Shown here piece after piece: positions 16,273 through 26,109 of a DNA stretch of 64,000 nt. Position 1 is the stretch's first letter. Every line of letters begins with the position of its first letter. A model generated the notes under the pieces. The model saw nothing but the letters and a program-made list of their open reading frames with translations, was not told the origin of the DNA and did not search any database. Origin of the DNA: Treponema phagedenis. Lineage in GTDB: Bacteria; Spirochaetota; Spirochaetia; Treponematales; Treponemataceae. Position numbers and translations under genes: made by a program. The DNA lies in NCBI RefSeq assembly GCF_008153345.1, contig NZ_CP042818.1, positions 3,063,001 through 3,127,000 of the forward strand, in the 5' to 3' direction.

Positions 16273-16850
16273 ATGAAAATGGTAAATCTTGATTTATTAA
16301 AAGCTGAAAGCGTAAAGATAAAATTTTTAGAAAAAGAATTTGAAATAGGCTATATTCCTTCAGGGCTTGCAATTCCCTTACTTGATAATCATAATCAAAA
16401 CGTAGAAACGCAAAAAGAAGATGACCCGCCTGAAAAATTATTCCATGATACGGTGCGCTCGGTTTCTCTTTTTTGTTCATTTTTTCATCCTGAGTTTACC
16501 GAAGAGTATTTATTAAAAAATGCAACAGCTCAACAAATCAATGCAATGTATCAAAGTATCGTATATGCAATTCTTACCAATTTTACCTCCGCAATTCCAA
16601 ACGACGGCGAAGATGATACAGGGGAAGTCACAGAAAAAAAAACGACTGGGGAGAAATAATTGACCATGCGCTTTTGATGTACAATGTCAGTGAGCGCGAA
16701 ATATTAACCGAATGGAGTCTTGAAACCTTAGTTAAAAAGGTTCGCTCAGGTTTCAATTTTGAATTAATGAAAAAAGGTATTCCGATTAAAAAAGAAAAAA
16801 AGTTATTGACACAATCGGAACTTGAGACTATCGAAGATTTGTATCGATAG
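16273..16850 (+). CDS. Tail assembly chaperone, with -1 frameshift extension (G/GT type)
   Basis: The zero-frame product is 128 residues (16273-16659, ending TEKKTTGEK). A run of nine A (16634-16642) lies just before the stop. A -1 shift there continues the protein as NDWGEIIDHALLMYNVSERE and on to the stop at 16848-16850, adding about 69 residues with a coherent, Trp-containing sequence. Long-tailed phages use exactly this -1 frameshift to make the G and GT chaperones that load the tape measure protein, and the tape measure gene begins 40 bases later. The annotated span is the joined product. Confidence 0.8.
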
Positions 16851-16889
16851 ATTTAAATATTTTAAAAAAAAGTTTAGGATGTAAAAAAA

Positions 16890-19800
16890 ATGGCAACAGT
16901 GCGAGAGCTCATTTTTAAAATCACTGGGGACAATGAAAAATTTAAAGCCGCAATTGATGAGTCAAAAAAAGCCCTCGATGATTTTAATAAAAAAACAAAA
17001 GACGTAAGCGAGCTTTATGGCAGTATTGCAAAGCAAGCGGCAATTGCAACAACAGCGATTGCCGCTGTCGGCATTGCAACTGCAAAAATGGCGGTTGAAT
17101 TTAACGAAGGCTTTGGGAAGGTGCAAACACTTATTCCGGGAGCTACAGAGCGCATTGCAGAACTTGAAGAAAACGTCCTAAATCTTTCTCCTGCTGTCGG
17201 CAAAACAACCAAAGATTTAACCGAAGGCTTATACGAAATAATCTCCGCATTCGGAGATTCAGCCGATAGCGCAAAGAATCTTGAACTTGCCGCAAAGGGA
17301 GCAACGGCGGGAGGGGCAACTACAAAAGAATCTGTTAAGCTTTTATCTGCCGTAACAAAAGCATACGGGAACACTTCTTTTGAAGCTCAAAAAAGGGTTT
17401 CAGATTTAGCCTTCACAACATTAAAGCTCGGACAAACATCAATGAGCGATCTTGCTGTTTCCATGCAGCGGGTAACATCGATGAATAATGTTCTCGGTGT
17501 CTCTCAAGAAGAACTTTTTGCCATATTCTCTTCCGGAACCGGTGTAATCGGCGGAGCTGCGGAAGTTTCAACAAAGCTTTCGGCTGTATATACTGAATTG
17601 CAAAAACCGCAAGAGAGGCTTGCAAAAAGTTTTAAAGAATTAGGAGTTGCAACCGGTGAAGAACTCATTGCAAAATTTGGAGGACTTTCCGGAGCACTGC
17701 AAGCATTAAAATCGGTAGCCGATAAAACAGGGGAACCTATTAGTAATCTTTTCGGTTCTGCTGAAGCGGGGAACCTCGCCTTGTATGCGGCGGGAGAAGG
17801 AGCTGCAAAATTCGCAAGCGACTTAGAAGCAATGAACGAATCGGCGGGGGCTACCGAGCAGGCATTTAACGATGCAACCGTAGCGGGACCAAATGCGTTC
17901 GGTTTCCAGCTTGAACAAGCAAAACTTAACGCACAAAGCTTCGCAATTAAACTTGGCCAAGAATTAATTCCGAGTTTACAAGCCCTTTTATCTCCCGTCT
18001 TTAAACTTGCCGAGTGGCTTAAAAATTTAAATGAAGAACAACTAAAACTTATTGTTTCTGTTGGGAAAGTTCTTATCACATTCACAGCGGTAACCGCCGG
18101 GGCGTTTGGATTGGTAAAAGGAATCATTGCCGTGCAGCGAGGTTTAAGAGCAATGGACGCCGCATTTAAAGTTATCGGTGCGAGCAACCCGTTTATGCTT
18201 GCAATTGCAGGAGCCGCAGCGGCTGTTGTTGCAATTAAAGAACTGTTGGCATGGATGGACAGAGCTGCTGAAAAACAGTTTAAACAAAAGCTTGCAACAA
18301 TTGAAGCGAATACCGCGACAATGGTACAAGCGCAGCGCATAAGCGAACTTGCAAAAGCATATGAAACATTAAATCAAAAAGAAAAACTGAATGCGCAAGA
18401 AGCATTGCGCATGAAAGAAATCGCTAAGGAAATAAACGCAATCACCGGGCAGTCCTTGATTATGATAAGTCAGTCAACGGGGAAAGCACGAATTGATGTT
18501 GAAGCATCGGTTGAAGCTGCTCATGATGTAGCTGACAGGAAGCAGGAAGATTTAGAGCATAATAAAAGAGTGCTTAGTCAATTGCAATCGGCTGAAAGCG
18601 ACCTTGCGAAAATCGTAAAAGAATACAGCGAAAGCACTGCATGGTCTATTGAAGAAGTTTTTGAAAAATTTGCATTACTGCCTGACTCTTTAAAAACGGT
18701 AACAAATGCAAAAGACGGTTTACGAAAGACACGCGAAGAAATTGCGAAACTTAAAATAGACATCACAGAGACGGAGCGCGGTATTGCAGCATTACGCGAT
18801 TATTCAAAGGAATCATTTGTGCCGGAACTTGAGCCTGAACAAGCAGTGGCACCAATTAATGAAACAGGCAAAGGAAAAGAAAAAAATGAAAAAACACAAG
18901 CGGAACGGCTTGCTGATTTAGAAAAAGAATACGAAGCTGAAGTTGCGCTTATAAAAAAATCTATTGAAGATAAAAAAGAGCAAGAAGAGTTACTTTTAAA
19001 AAATGAGGAATCCTTTTATAAAAAACGGCTTGAACTTTTAGAAAGTTTTCATAAAGAAAATGTTACAAAAAATTTAAAAGAGAATGCGGAGAAAAATTTA
19101 ACTGTTGAACAATCGCTTGCAAAAGCGGTAGGCGCTGCACATGAAACAATTTTAGAAGAAACAAAAAAAACAAATGAGGAACTTGACAGGCTCTCCGATG
19201 AGCGGCATCAAAAAGAACTTGAGAAAATAAAAAAGTTTACTGAAGAAGCAAAAACGGACGTTGAGCTTAAAGTACAATTAAAAGTAGAAACCGGAGAAAT
19301 TACAGGTGCAACAGAAAAACAATTAAACCGCGCCGAGTGGGAGGAACGAGCAAACCTATACAGCCAAAAACGTAATGAACTTTTAGATCAGTATATTTCG
19401 TTGCAAAAAAGTTCAAACAAAGAAGATCAGGAAAAGGCAGCGGCAATAAAAAAGCAGGCGGACAACATGGGGACGCTTGCCGAAGAAGCGGCAAAGAAAG
19501 CGAGCGATGCATTTGCCGAAGCTACCCGCAAAATTGCCGATAAGTTTTCTGAAATCGGCGGAATTATAAGTTCGACATTTTCGCAAATTGCAGATGCAGC
19601 GCAAGGATTTATAAATAATAAAGAAGAGAAGCGAAGACAAGAGACTGCTATTCGCCTTGCTGAAATTGAGCGTGAAAAAAACGAAACGCTTTTAGAAATC
19701 GACAATGAGCTTTCAGAAAAAAGAGAGCAAAAACAAATTGAAGATGCCGAGCGCGAAGAGCAGCGGAGGCAAGAAGAGTTTGAGAGACGACAATCAGAAT

Positions 19801-20648
19801 ACAATCGAAGTATACAGGAGCTTTCAGGAAGTTTTGAAGTTGAAACCAATTTGATAAAACTCCGCAACACGGAACAGCAGCTTGAAGCGGCTCGAAAGAA
19901 AAAAGCGGAAGACGCAGCACATAAAAAAGCGGAAGATGAAAAAATAAAACGCGACAAAGAAGCGCGCATGCAAGAGGTTGCCTTATTAAACGCAAAAGCT
20001 CAAGCCGAACATGAATACGCGGTTACACGAATTACAACAGAAAACGCTGCAGGAGATGCCGCCGCAAAGGCTGCACAGGAAGCTGCAAAATGGCAAAAGG
20101 CACAAGGTGTTATTAGCATGAGTATTAAAGCAGCAATAGAAACGGCGGAAGCGGTTGCGCAGTTTGCACTTGGTGTTGCCGGAAATCCGCAAGGGTTTGC
20201 AGCAGGAGCTGCACATACTGCTGCCGCTGTAATGGCAGGCGTACAAATAGGCGTTATTGCGGGGCAACCCTTACCGCCCGACTACATCCAGCAAGCCTTA
20301 CCGCCTGCACCTCGCCCGATTAAATTCGCACAAGGCGGTATTGTTATGCCGAGTGCAGCGGGTACCGGCATCACCTTACCGAACGGCGCCCCGGGGCTTG
20401 TCGCTGAAGCGGGAATCCCTGAAGTGATACTGCCACTTAACTTGCCGAATCTTGAAACAATGTTTAAAGCCGCAGGAATTTATAATACCGATAACAGCGC
20501 AAGTACGAATTATTCTGCAACATACAATGTCGAAGTTGTGCACAATCAAGGAGATGATTTAGAAGAAAGTATTTTAAACGCACTAAGAAATCACGACCGT
20601 GAAGTATACAACATTGTCGAAGAAGGAAATAAAAACTGGCGTGTTTAA
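16890..20648 (+). CDS. Tail tape measure protein
   Basis: 1252 residues. An N-terminal TP901-type core (about 50-400, with VEFNEGFGKVQTLIPGATER and LSAVTKAYGNTSFEA) is followed by hydrophobic segments near 395-445 (VLITFTAVTAGAFGLVKGI; PFMLAIAGAAAAVVAIKEL), long Glu/Lys/Arg/Ala-rich coiled coils (about 640-1080), and a Gly/Ala-rich end with GIPEVILPLNLPNLE. It sets tail length and aids DNA delivery. By the usual 0.15 nm per residue its length predicts a tail near 190 nm. It is the longest intact gene in the window. Confidence 0.92.
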   Translation: MATVRELIFKITGDNEKFKAAIDESKKALDDFNKKTKDVSELYGSIAKQAAIATTAIAAVGIATAKMAVEFNEGFGKVQTLIPGATERIAELEENVLNLSPAVGKTTKDLTEGLYEIISAFGDSADSAKNLELAAKGATAGGATTKESVKLLSAVTKAYGNTSFEAQKRVSDLAFTTLKLGQTSMSDLAVSMQRVTSMNNVLGVSQEELFAIFSSGTGVIGGAAEVSTKLSAVYTELQKPQERLAKSFKELGVATGEELIAKFGGLSGALQALKSVADKTGEPISNLFGSAEAGNLALYAAGEGAAKFASDLEAMNESAGATEQAFNDATVAGPNAFGFQLEQAKLNAQSFAIKLGQELIPSLQALLSPVFKLAEWLKNLNEEQLKLIVSVGKVLITFTAVTAGAFGLVKGIIAVQRGLRAMDAAFKVIGASNPFMLAIAGAAAAVVAIKELLAWMDRAAEKQFKQKLATIEANTATMVQAQRISELAKAYETLNQKEKLNAQEALRMKEIAKEINAITGQSLIMISQSTGKARIDVEASVEAAHDVADRKQEDLEHNKRVLSQLQSAESDLAKIVKEYSESTAWSIEEVFEKFALLPDSLKTVTNAKDGLRKTREEIAKLKIDITETERGIAALRDYSKESFVPELEPEQAVAPINETGKGKEKNEKTQAERLADLEKEYEAEVALIKKSIEDKKEQEELLLKNEESFYKKRLELLESFHKENVTKNLKENAEKNLTVEQSLAKAVGAAHETILEETKKTNEELDRLSDERHQKELEKIKKFTEEAKTDVELKVQLKVETGEITGATEKQLNRAEWEERANLYSQKRNELLDQYISLQKSSNKEDQEKAAAIKKQADNMGTLAEEAAKKASDAFAEATRKIADKFSEIGGIISSTFSQIADAAQGFINNKEEKRRQETAIRLAEIEREKNETLLEIDNELSEKREQKQIEDAEREEQRRQEEFERRQSEYNRSIQELSGSFEVETNLIKLRNTEQQLEAARKKKAEDAAHKKAEDEKIKRDKEARMQEVALLNAKAQAEHEYAVTRITTENAAGDAAAKAAQEAAKWQKAQGVISMSIKAAIETAEAVAQFALGVAGNPQGFAAGAAHTAAAVMAGVQIGVIAGQPLPPDYIQQALPPAPRPIKFAQGGIVMPSAAGTGITLPNGAPGLVAEAGIPEVILPLNLPNLETMFKAAGIYNTDNSASTNYSATYNVEVVHNQGDDLEESILNALRNHDREVYNIVEEGNKNWRV

Positions 20649-20673
20649 ACATTAAGGAGTTAAAAAAAAGAAC

Positions 20674-21111
20674 ATGACCGAACAAGAATATATTACCAAA
20701 CACTATCCGCAAGATGTCATTGTAATTGACGGAGAATTTTTCCCCCTACCACTCGGCGGAAAAATTACAATTGAGCAAAAAGAAATCGCCTCGCAGCTTA
20801 CAACTGCAAACGGCATAAAACGAAAAGACATAATCAGAAAATATGAATCAGCTTCGATTAGGTTTGCAACACTGTTTGATGAGGGATTAAACACCATTCA
20901 AATGATTATTAGATGTATTGAACAAACCGACTTTGAAAAAGAAAAATCGCTATTTATCAAAAAACAACACATGCCGGCAACCGCTGCAAGATTTAACCGG
21001 GAACACTTTCATGCAATTAAAATAGAAGTGGTCGGCACGATAAAAATAAATTATTCATTCCGAAAAAATAATATGTTTATTTATACAGGTGTGAATTTAA
21101 AAATAAATTAA
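20674..21111 (+). CDS. Tail protein downstream of tape measure, unknown
   Basis: 145 residues. Seen: QDVIVIDGEFFPLPLGGKIT near the start, QQHM-like basic middle and a beta-rich C terminus (IKIEVVGTIKINYSFRKNN). No family is recognised. Position immediately after the tape measure gene suggests a distal tail or tail-tip component. It has the common AAGGAGTTAAAAAAA leader. Confidence 0.55.
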   Translation: MTEQEYITKHYPQDVIVIDGEFFPLPLGGKITIEQKEIASQLTTANGIKRKDIIRKYESASIRFATLFDEGLNTIQMIIRCIEQTDFEKEKSLFIKKQHMPATAARFNREHFHAIKIEVVGTIKINYSFRKNNMFIYTGVNLKIN

Positions 21112-21139
21112 AAAAAATACTTAATTAAGGAGCAAAAAA

Positions 21140-21718
21140 ATGGGATTAAAATCAAAACTTGATGAACAACTTTTGGAGGTGCAAAAGAACTTACCTTCTA
21201 CACTGAATCCTGATGATGCGTTAACAAACAAAAACTGGAATTGTGTAGTAGCGTCCATAAAAGCGATTTATGAAGCCTTGCAAGCTGCCGCAAGCACTCC
21301 GCCTTCCATTCCGCCTATAGGATTTTTATATACTCGCTTCCCCGGCATGCCCCTCCCCTGGGAGCAATTTACGGATACTGCACCGGTTGAATGGAAAAAC
21401 TTACACGAAAAATATCCGGGCACCTTCTTACGTCTTGCAGGCGGCAATGCAAGTGCCTTTAGTGGATCCGGGTCGGTAAGCTATGATTCAGGGGTAAGAG
21501 GCAATGGCGGCGGACAAATAGATGCAATGCAACGGCATACCCATAGTTACACGTATGAAGGCAGTAATGGAGTTGGAAGTACAAAAGGAGTTGATGCACA
21601 ATATCAGTGGCAGCAGGAAAACAAAAGCAGTTCAACCGGCTCTGCTTCCGGAAGGCAAACTGAAGAAACTCGACCGAAAAATATCACCGTTGAAATGTAT
21701 TTGTTTGTAGGACAGTAA
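21140..21718 (+). CDS. Phage tail collar-like/tip protein
   Basis: 192 residues. The Gly/Ser-rich middle (GNASAFSGSGSVSYDSG) and the last residues TRPKNITVEMYLFVGQ are like the ends of tail-collar and tail-fibre tip proteins. The N-terminal part contains PPIGFLYTRFPGMPLPWEQF. It lies between two tail genes. It may decorate the tail tip or fibre and help host binding; the exact role is not clear. Confidence 0.6.
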   Translation: MGLKSKLDEQLLEVQKNLPSTLNPDDALTNKNWNCVVASIKAIYEALQAAASTPPSIPPIGFLYTRFPGMPLPWEQFTDTAPVEWKNLHEKYPGTFLRLAGGNASAFSGSGSVSYDSGVRGNGGGQIDAMQRHTHSYTYEGSNGVGSTKGVDAQYQWQQENKSSSTGSASGRQTEETRPKNITVEMYLFVGQ

Positions 21719-21742
21719 TTAAAAAGTTTTTTTAACAGAGCG

Positions 21743-24112
21743 ATGATAAAAACACCCCTTTCAACCGAACAAAAAATACGCGGCAATAATCGCAGTTACA
21801 CCGCTCGCATTATCTTCTCATTTCTCTCCTGCAAAGTGCCGGAAAGCATTAAGATTTTCGCCCCGAATACACAAACGGGATCGGTACCTGACCAAATAGT
21901 CTACCCGTATTTATACCATATCGAACAGAGACTTTTTATTGACGAGGAAATAAATTATCGCGTGTTCCCTGAACCGTACAATATTCACCGCGACAATAGA
22001 ATCCACCAAGTAAAGCGCCAGCCATATTCACACATCGGCTACATCGGAAAGAAAGCTGACCACTCCGGATCGGTAACAGATTGTATCAAACTGTATCTGC
22101 CGAACACAGACACAAAAAAAATTACTATCCGTACTAATCCTGACCGAATAATTAAAGAGGCAACCGTAATTGCAAAAACAAAAAACGATACGGAAATCAC
22201 CCGGTATACAATTACAAACAATACACGCAATGAAATTGTCTTTCCACTAAAAGCAGAGAATGTCGGTATCCTTGAATTGCATGTTACGAAACACACCCCG
22301 AATAAAAGAATATGGATTGTCTCCTTTTATCCCGGATTTGAATTCTTTGTTACTGAAAAAGACGTAGTAAAAATTAAACAGCAAAAAAAGAAAACAGAAA
22401 ACAAAGAAGGCTCTATTGGCAGGCTCTATATTAATTCACTTGAAATCGAATTGAATAATATAACTCGCATGTATGATGATAAAAATAGTGAAAGCCCCAT
22501 TGCAGGTTTTTTTAATGCAAATGCGATTGTCTCCGTCGCACTCATTCTCAATACACGAAAAAATCAAAAGCCGTTTATATTGAACTTCGGAAACTTCTTT
22601 GTAACCGACATTGACACGAACGAGCAGAAAATAAGTGTAACTGTAAAAGCACAAGACTATATCGGAGTGCGTAAAAATGATTATCTTAATTTAGGAATAG
22701 GAGACAAAACAAACGCCTATGAGTGCTTTGCAAAAATCGCAAACGCAATAAACTTATCTGCTATCAAAGTTGACGAGCAATTAAAACGGGTTGCGCTAAA
22801 TCGCATCCCTTTAAACGGAAACATCGGATCACTGCTAAATAAACTGTGCGTATTAACCAACGCCTTTTGCGCCTGCGATGAAACAGGCTCCGCCCTCATC
22901 GCAACACCGATGCTCTCTCGTCACGGAGCAATTCGCTACCCATTGCGCTATTTTTTATTGCACGAATACAAATCACAAGGCGGTGGACAAACTAAAACAC
23001 TTTCGCCAAATATCATTAATCTTTCATACGCAACGTATGAATATGACGGTGAATATCATGCTGGGAAAAAGCAATCATACATCTACAATGAGCGAATCCC
23101 AAAGCGGGAATTTCCGCAAGATAAAATACGCATTCCCCTTCATGAGCGCGAACTCGGCGCAGGAGCAGAGCCGAGTGCAACCTTTACCATTTTACTTCCT
23201 GATAATTTTGAAGCCCTTGAATTCTCTGACCCGCTTATTCCGAAAGCCCTTGAATATGAAACCATTTACGAGTATGGCGCACAGGAAAAACCGATACGGG
23301 CAATTGTGAAGGTTTGGAACTTTATCGATCGAGATGAAGGAGAGCAGTTCACTATTATTCAAATGATACGAGAAAAGCCGTATAATACTATTTTAAAAAC
23401 GGAAAACTTCATTGTACCGAAAATGCCGCGCACGTATATCATCCCTGAAAAAGACCCGTCATTAAATAGCGCCGATGCCGAAGCAGTCGAGTCGCGCAAT
23501 GCACACAATAAGCCGGAAGTATTTAAAATCGATTTAAAAGATGCGGCAAGTTTTGACCTCATTAAAATTGAAAACATTTTTAAACAAACTCAATTTGAAT
23601 TCTTATATCGAATTACTAACGAAGGAATTGAAGTTAAGGCGTGGAATTATTTTAAAGAGAACCCTCAAACGCTCACCGTTAAAATATACGGCAGCCGTCT
23701 TACTCCTTCACAATTTAAAAAAACAATCACCGCAAGAAACGAAGATGACATACAAGTCAATGGCGAAATCGTAAAAAATATTGAAGTGGGCGCGCTCGCT
23801 TCCGATGACATTGCACGCGATGTGTTACAATCAATGAGTTATTATTACCGACACTTTGCAAAAGATTTTAGTGTACAAGCATGGAGCGACCCGCGCCTGA
23901 TGCTCTACGATTTAATCGCCTTTAAAAGTTTACGCGGCTATGGATTTATGCAAGGAATAATTGATGAAATGGAATACACCTATAACGGTGCATTAGCCCA
24001 AAAGATAAAAATTAAACAAACTAAAAAGCATACTCGCGACAGCAGAGCCTTAAAAAGTTTTGCATTGAAAGACCGCCCCGTCCTTGCAAAACGAGAAGCG
24101 GGGTATGCGTAA
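21743..24112 (+). CDS. Large tail tip/baseplate hub-like protein
   Basis: 789 residues, beta-rich. Seen: an N-terminal IRGNNRSYTARIIFSFLS segment, a repeated gp27-like pattern around 230-420 (SIGRLYINSLEIELNNITRM; ISVTVKAQDYIGVRKND), and a C-terminal part with YYYRHFAKDFSVQAWSDPRL. These resemble tail-hub proteins that make the base of the tail tip. It starts at ATG 21743 with no clear ribosome site, possibly coupled to the gene before it. A family name cannot be given firmly. Confidence 0.6.
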   Translation: MIKTPLSTEQKIRGNNRSYTARIIFSFLSCKVPESIKIFAPNTQTGSVPDQIVYPYLYHIEQRLFIDEEINYRVFPEPYNIHRDNRIHQVKRQPYSHIGYIGKKADHSGSVTDCIKLYLPNTDTKKITIRTNPDRIIKEATVIAKTKNDTEITRYTITNNTRNEIVFPLKAENVGILELHVTKHTPNKRIWIVSFYPGFEFFVTEKDVVKIKQQKKKTENKEGSIGRLYINSLEIELNNITRMYDDKNSESPIAGFFNANAIVSVALILNTRKNQKPFILNFGNFFVTDIDTNEQKISVTVKAQDYIGVRKNDYLNLGIGDKTNAYECFAKIANAINLSAIKVDEQLKRVALNRIPLNGNIGSLLNKLCVLTNAFCACDETGSALIATPMLSRHGAIRYPLRYFLLHEYKSQGGGQTKTLSPNIINLSYATYEYDGEYHAGKKQSYIYNERIPKREFPQDKIRIPLHERELGAGAEPSATFTILLPDNFEALEFSDPLIPKALEYETIYEYGAQEKPIRAIVKVWNFIDRDEGEQFTIIQMIREKPYNTILKTENFIVPKMPRTYIIPEKDPSLNSADAEAVESRNAHNKPEVFKIDLKDAASFDLIKIENIFKQTQFEFLYRITNEGIEVKAWNYFKENPQTLTVKIYGSRLTPSQFKKTITARNEDDIQVNGEIVKNIEVGALASDDIARDVLQSMSYYYRHFAKDFSVQAWSDPRLMLYDLIAFKSLRGYGFMQGIIDEMEYTYNGALAQKIKIKQTKKHTRDSRALKSFALKDRPVLAKREAGYA

Positions 24113-24141
24113 AAATAAAAAAATCTAAGGAGATTATAAAA

Positions 24142-25443
24142 ATGGAAAAAATTAGAATCAGGAAATTATTTAATGCAGACCTTACAAAGGAAAATTCAGA
24201 AAACTTTGTACAAAAAGAAAAAATTACAAACATTATTCCGAATAAGGTATACTATGTTGAACACTCAATTTATTTTTCAAACACCATGGAAGTCTATGAA
24301 GATGATACAATGCAAAAGCCGCTTGTCCTTGAAACCGATTATAACTTTGCAGAAATCGATTCAATCGCTTCTGAAATGTCAAACATTGATTGTTACAAAG
24401 CGCTGACCTTCAATCAACGTTTTGAAAAAGTATTTATTCGCTATCATTCTTATGGAGACCTTTTATCTGCCGAAGATATTAATTGCATTGCCGACGGAGT
24501 AAACACGCTAAGCGAAATAAATGAAAAACAAACACAAGAATTTAACACACTCGTGCGCAACTTTGAAGAACACATTACAAACGGCAAAGCACACAACGCA
24601 ACCGAAACGGTTACCGGTAACTCCATCGCATACAGAACCGAAGACGGAAGACTGAAGGCGGCGGATGCAAAAGAAAATGAAGACCTGGTAAACTTAAAGA
24701 GCCAAACCCAAGCAATACAAACAAGTGAAGAAAGAACACAAAACAAAATTACCGAAGCAAAAAATGAACTCATCTCCGATATTGAAACGCTCACAAAAAA
24801 AGTTAAGGCGGAAAACCCCACCCTAACACTGCAAGACTTTTTGCCTGCGGGTATCGATGAGTCAAGCGCAACCGATGAACAAAAACAATCGGCGGAGCAA
24901 AAACTTGACGAGCGTACTGCAGAGCTTAACCCCTATCATAATGTTATCCGCAATAAAAACAGCTCTATTGAAGTTCCCGATGCCCAAACTGAAGCCGAAG
25001 CCGTAAATAAAAAAGCACTTGATGTAGTTGAAGTTAATGTTGCGAATCTTAGAACAGGTCTCGGCGAAATTTCAAACCGTGTAGAAGAACTCGAAAACAA
25101 GCCCGCTCCCGGAGGCGATATATATAAATTTGACGGGTTTGAAACTGAAACAAACAAAATATGGCGTACCGATAAAACAAACTGGAATGGGGTTGTTGTA
25201 AAAAGAGTTTCAATACCTATTTATTTTTTGAAAAAAGGATTGGGAAAACCTCTTGATCTCAAACCGCTCAACATTGATACCATAACAAGCATAGAAGGGG
25301 TTGTAACAATCGGAAAGGTAACCTATCCTTTAGCCTTTGCTGCGGCAAAAAATATGATTGCGCTTAATACTACTAAGGCTCAATTGCTGTTTAGTGCGAT
25401 AAGTACTAATTGTTCAGCTTACATTGTGCTAGAATATTTTTAA
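24142..25443 (+). CDS. Tail fibre-like protein
   Basis: 433 residues. The N-terminal 130 residues probably attach to the tail (YYVEHSIYFSNTMEVYEDDT). Residues 130-330 form a long coiled coil with heptads (LVNLKSQTQAIQTSEERTQN; ELENKPAPGGD). The C-terminal domain of about 100 residues is compact and likely to bind the receptor. Position at the end of the tail genes fits a fibre. No chaperone gene follows. Confidence 0.65.
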   Translation: MEKIRIRKLFNADLTKENSENFVQKEKITNIIPNKVYYVEHSIYFSNTMEVYEDDTMQKPLVLETDYNFAEIDSIASEMSNIDCYKALTFNQRFEKVFIRYHSYGDLLSAEDINCIADGVNTLSEINEKQTQEFNTLVRNFEEHITNGKAHNATETVTGNSIAYRTEDGRLKAADAKENEDLVNLKSQTQAIQTSEERTQNKITEAKNELISDIETLTKKVKAENPTLTLQDFLPAGIDESSATDEQKQSAEQKLDERTAELNPYHNVIRNKNSSIEVPDAQTEAEAVNKKALDVVEVNVANLRTGLGEISNRVEELENKPAPGGDIYKFDGFETETNKIWRTDKTNWNGVVVKRVSIPIYFLKKGLGKPLDLKPLNIDTITSIEGVVTIGKVTYPLAFAAAKNMIALNTTKAQLLFSAISTNCSAYIVLEYF

Positions 25444-25446
25444 AAT

Positions 25447-26001
25447 TTATTTTTTTGAGCCTGCAATAATCATATCAGGGTAGCCTTTAATGCTTACCTT
25501 TAGCTTAAACGGATGCCCGCTTGCGGGGTCAAAATATTGATTGTCCAGCACTTCAACTTTGGTAACCGGTATTTTTATTCTTTTACTAAAATCAAGACTA
25601 TCTTTCGCAAGCCATGTTTCGGCAAAATCGTTTTCAGGCTTAGCCGGATATAAATATATATCCCAGCACGTATAGTCATCCGGATAAACAGTATCCCCAC
25701 CTGCACAATTGGTAAAACCAACAGTTTCAGTGTATATATAAGTCATCCATGTAATTTCATCAAATGCCGGGGCATCGTTAAAGGTTACTTTATAATTCTT
25801 AATAGTAAATTCAGGTCTTTTTGTTTTATCGTCAAACCATCTTTTTGATACAAAACCAACGGTTTCAAGTTTGCCTGATTGCGTTCCGCTTGGTTGCGTT
25901 TTGCCTGAATTATTCGCCCCGGAATTAGTCGATCCGGTATCTACACCGCTGCCGGCTTGCGTGTTATCTCTACACCCGACCAAGGCTGCAATCGCAAACA
26001 A
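25447..26001 (-). CDS. Prophage lipoprotein moron
   Basis: About 184 residues. The N terminus reads FAIAALVGC with upstream VLFLL in frame, giving a signal peptide with lipobox LVGC, followed by a Ser/Gly/Thr-rich linker and a beta-rich domain with Cys pairs (TNCAGG, DDYTCWD). It is transcribed against the tail genes, so it is a moron expressed from the prophage and placed on the cell surface. The start is doubtful: a GGAGG site lies upstream but no ATG follows it; TTG 26001 or another non-ATG codon must be used, or the start has been lost. Confidence 0.6.
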   Translation of the reverse strand: MFAIAALVGCRDNTQAGSGVDTGSTNSGANNSGKTQPSGTQSGKLETVGFVSKRWFDDKTKRPEFTIKNYKVTFNDAPAFDEITWMTYIYTETVGFTNCAGGDTVYPDDYTCWDIYLYPAKPENDFAETWLAKDSLDFSKRIKIPVTKVEVLDNQYFDPASGHPFKLKVSIKGYPDMIIAGSKK

Positions 26002-26109
26002 TAAAAATAAAACCTTCCTCCGCTCTTATTATACCACCTTATCTATATTCCGAAAAGTCAAAAATTAAAATAGTACAATGGCTAAAATAAAAGCTTAAGG
26101 AAGTAAAAA

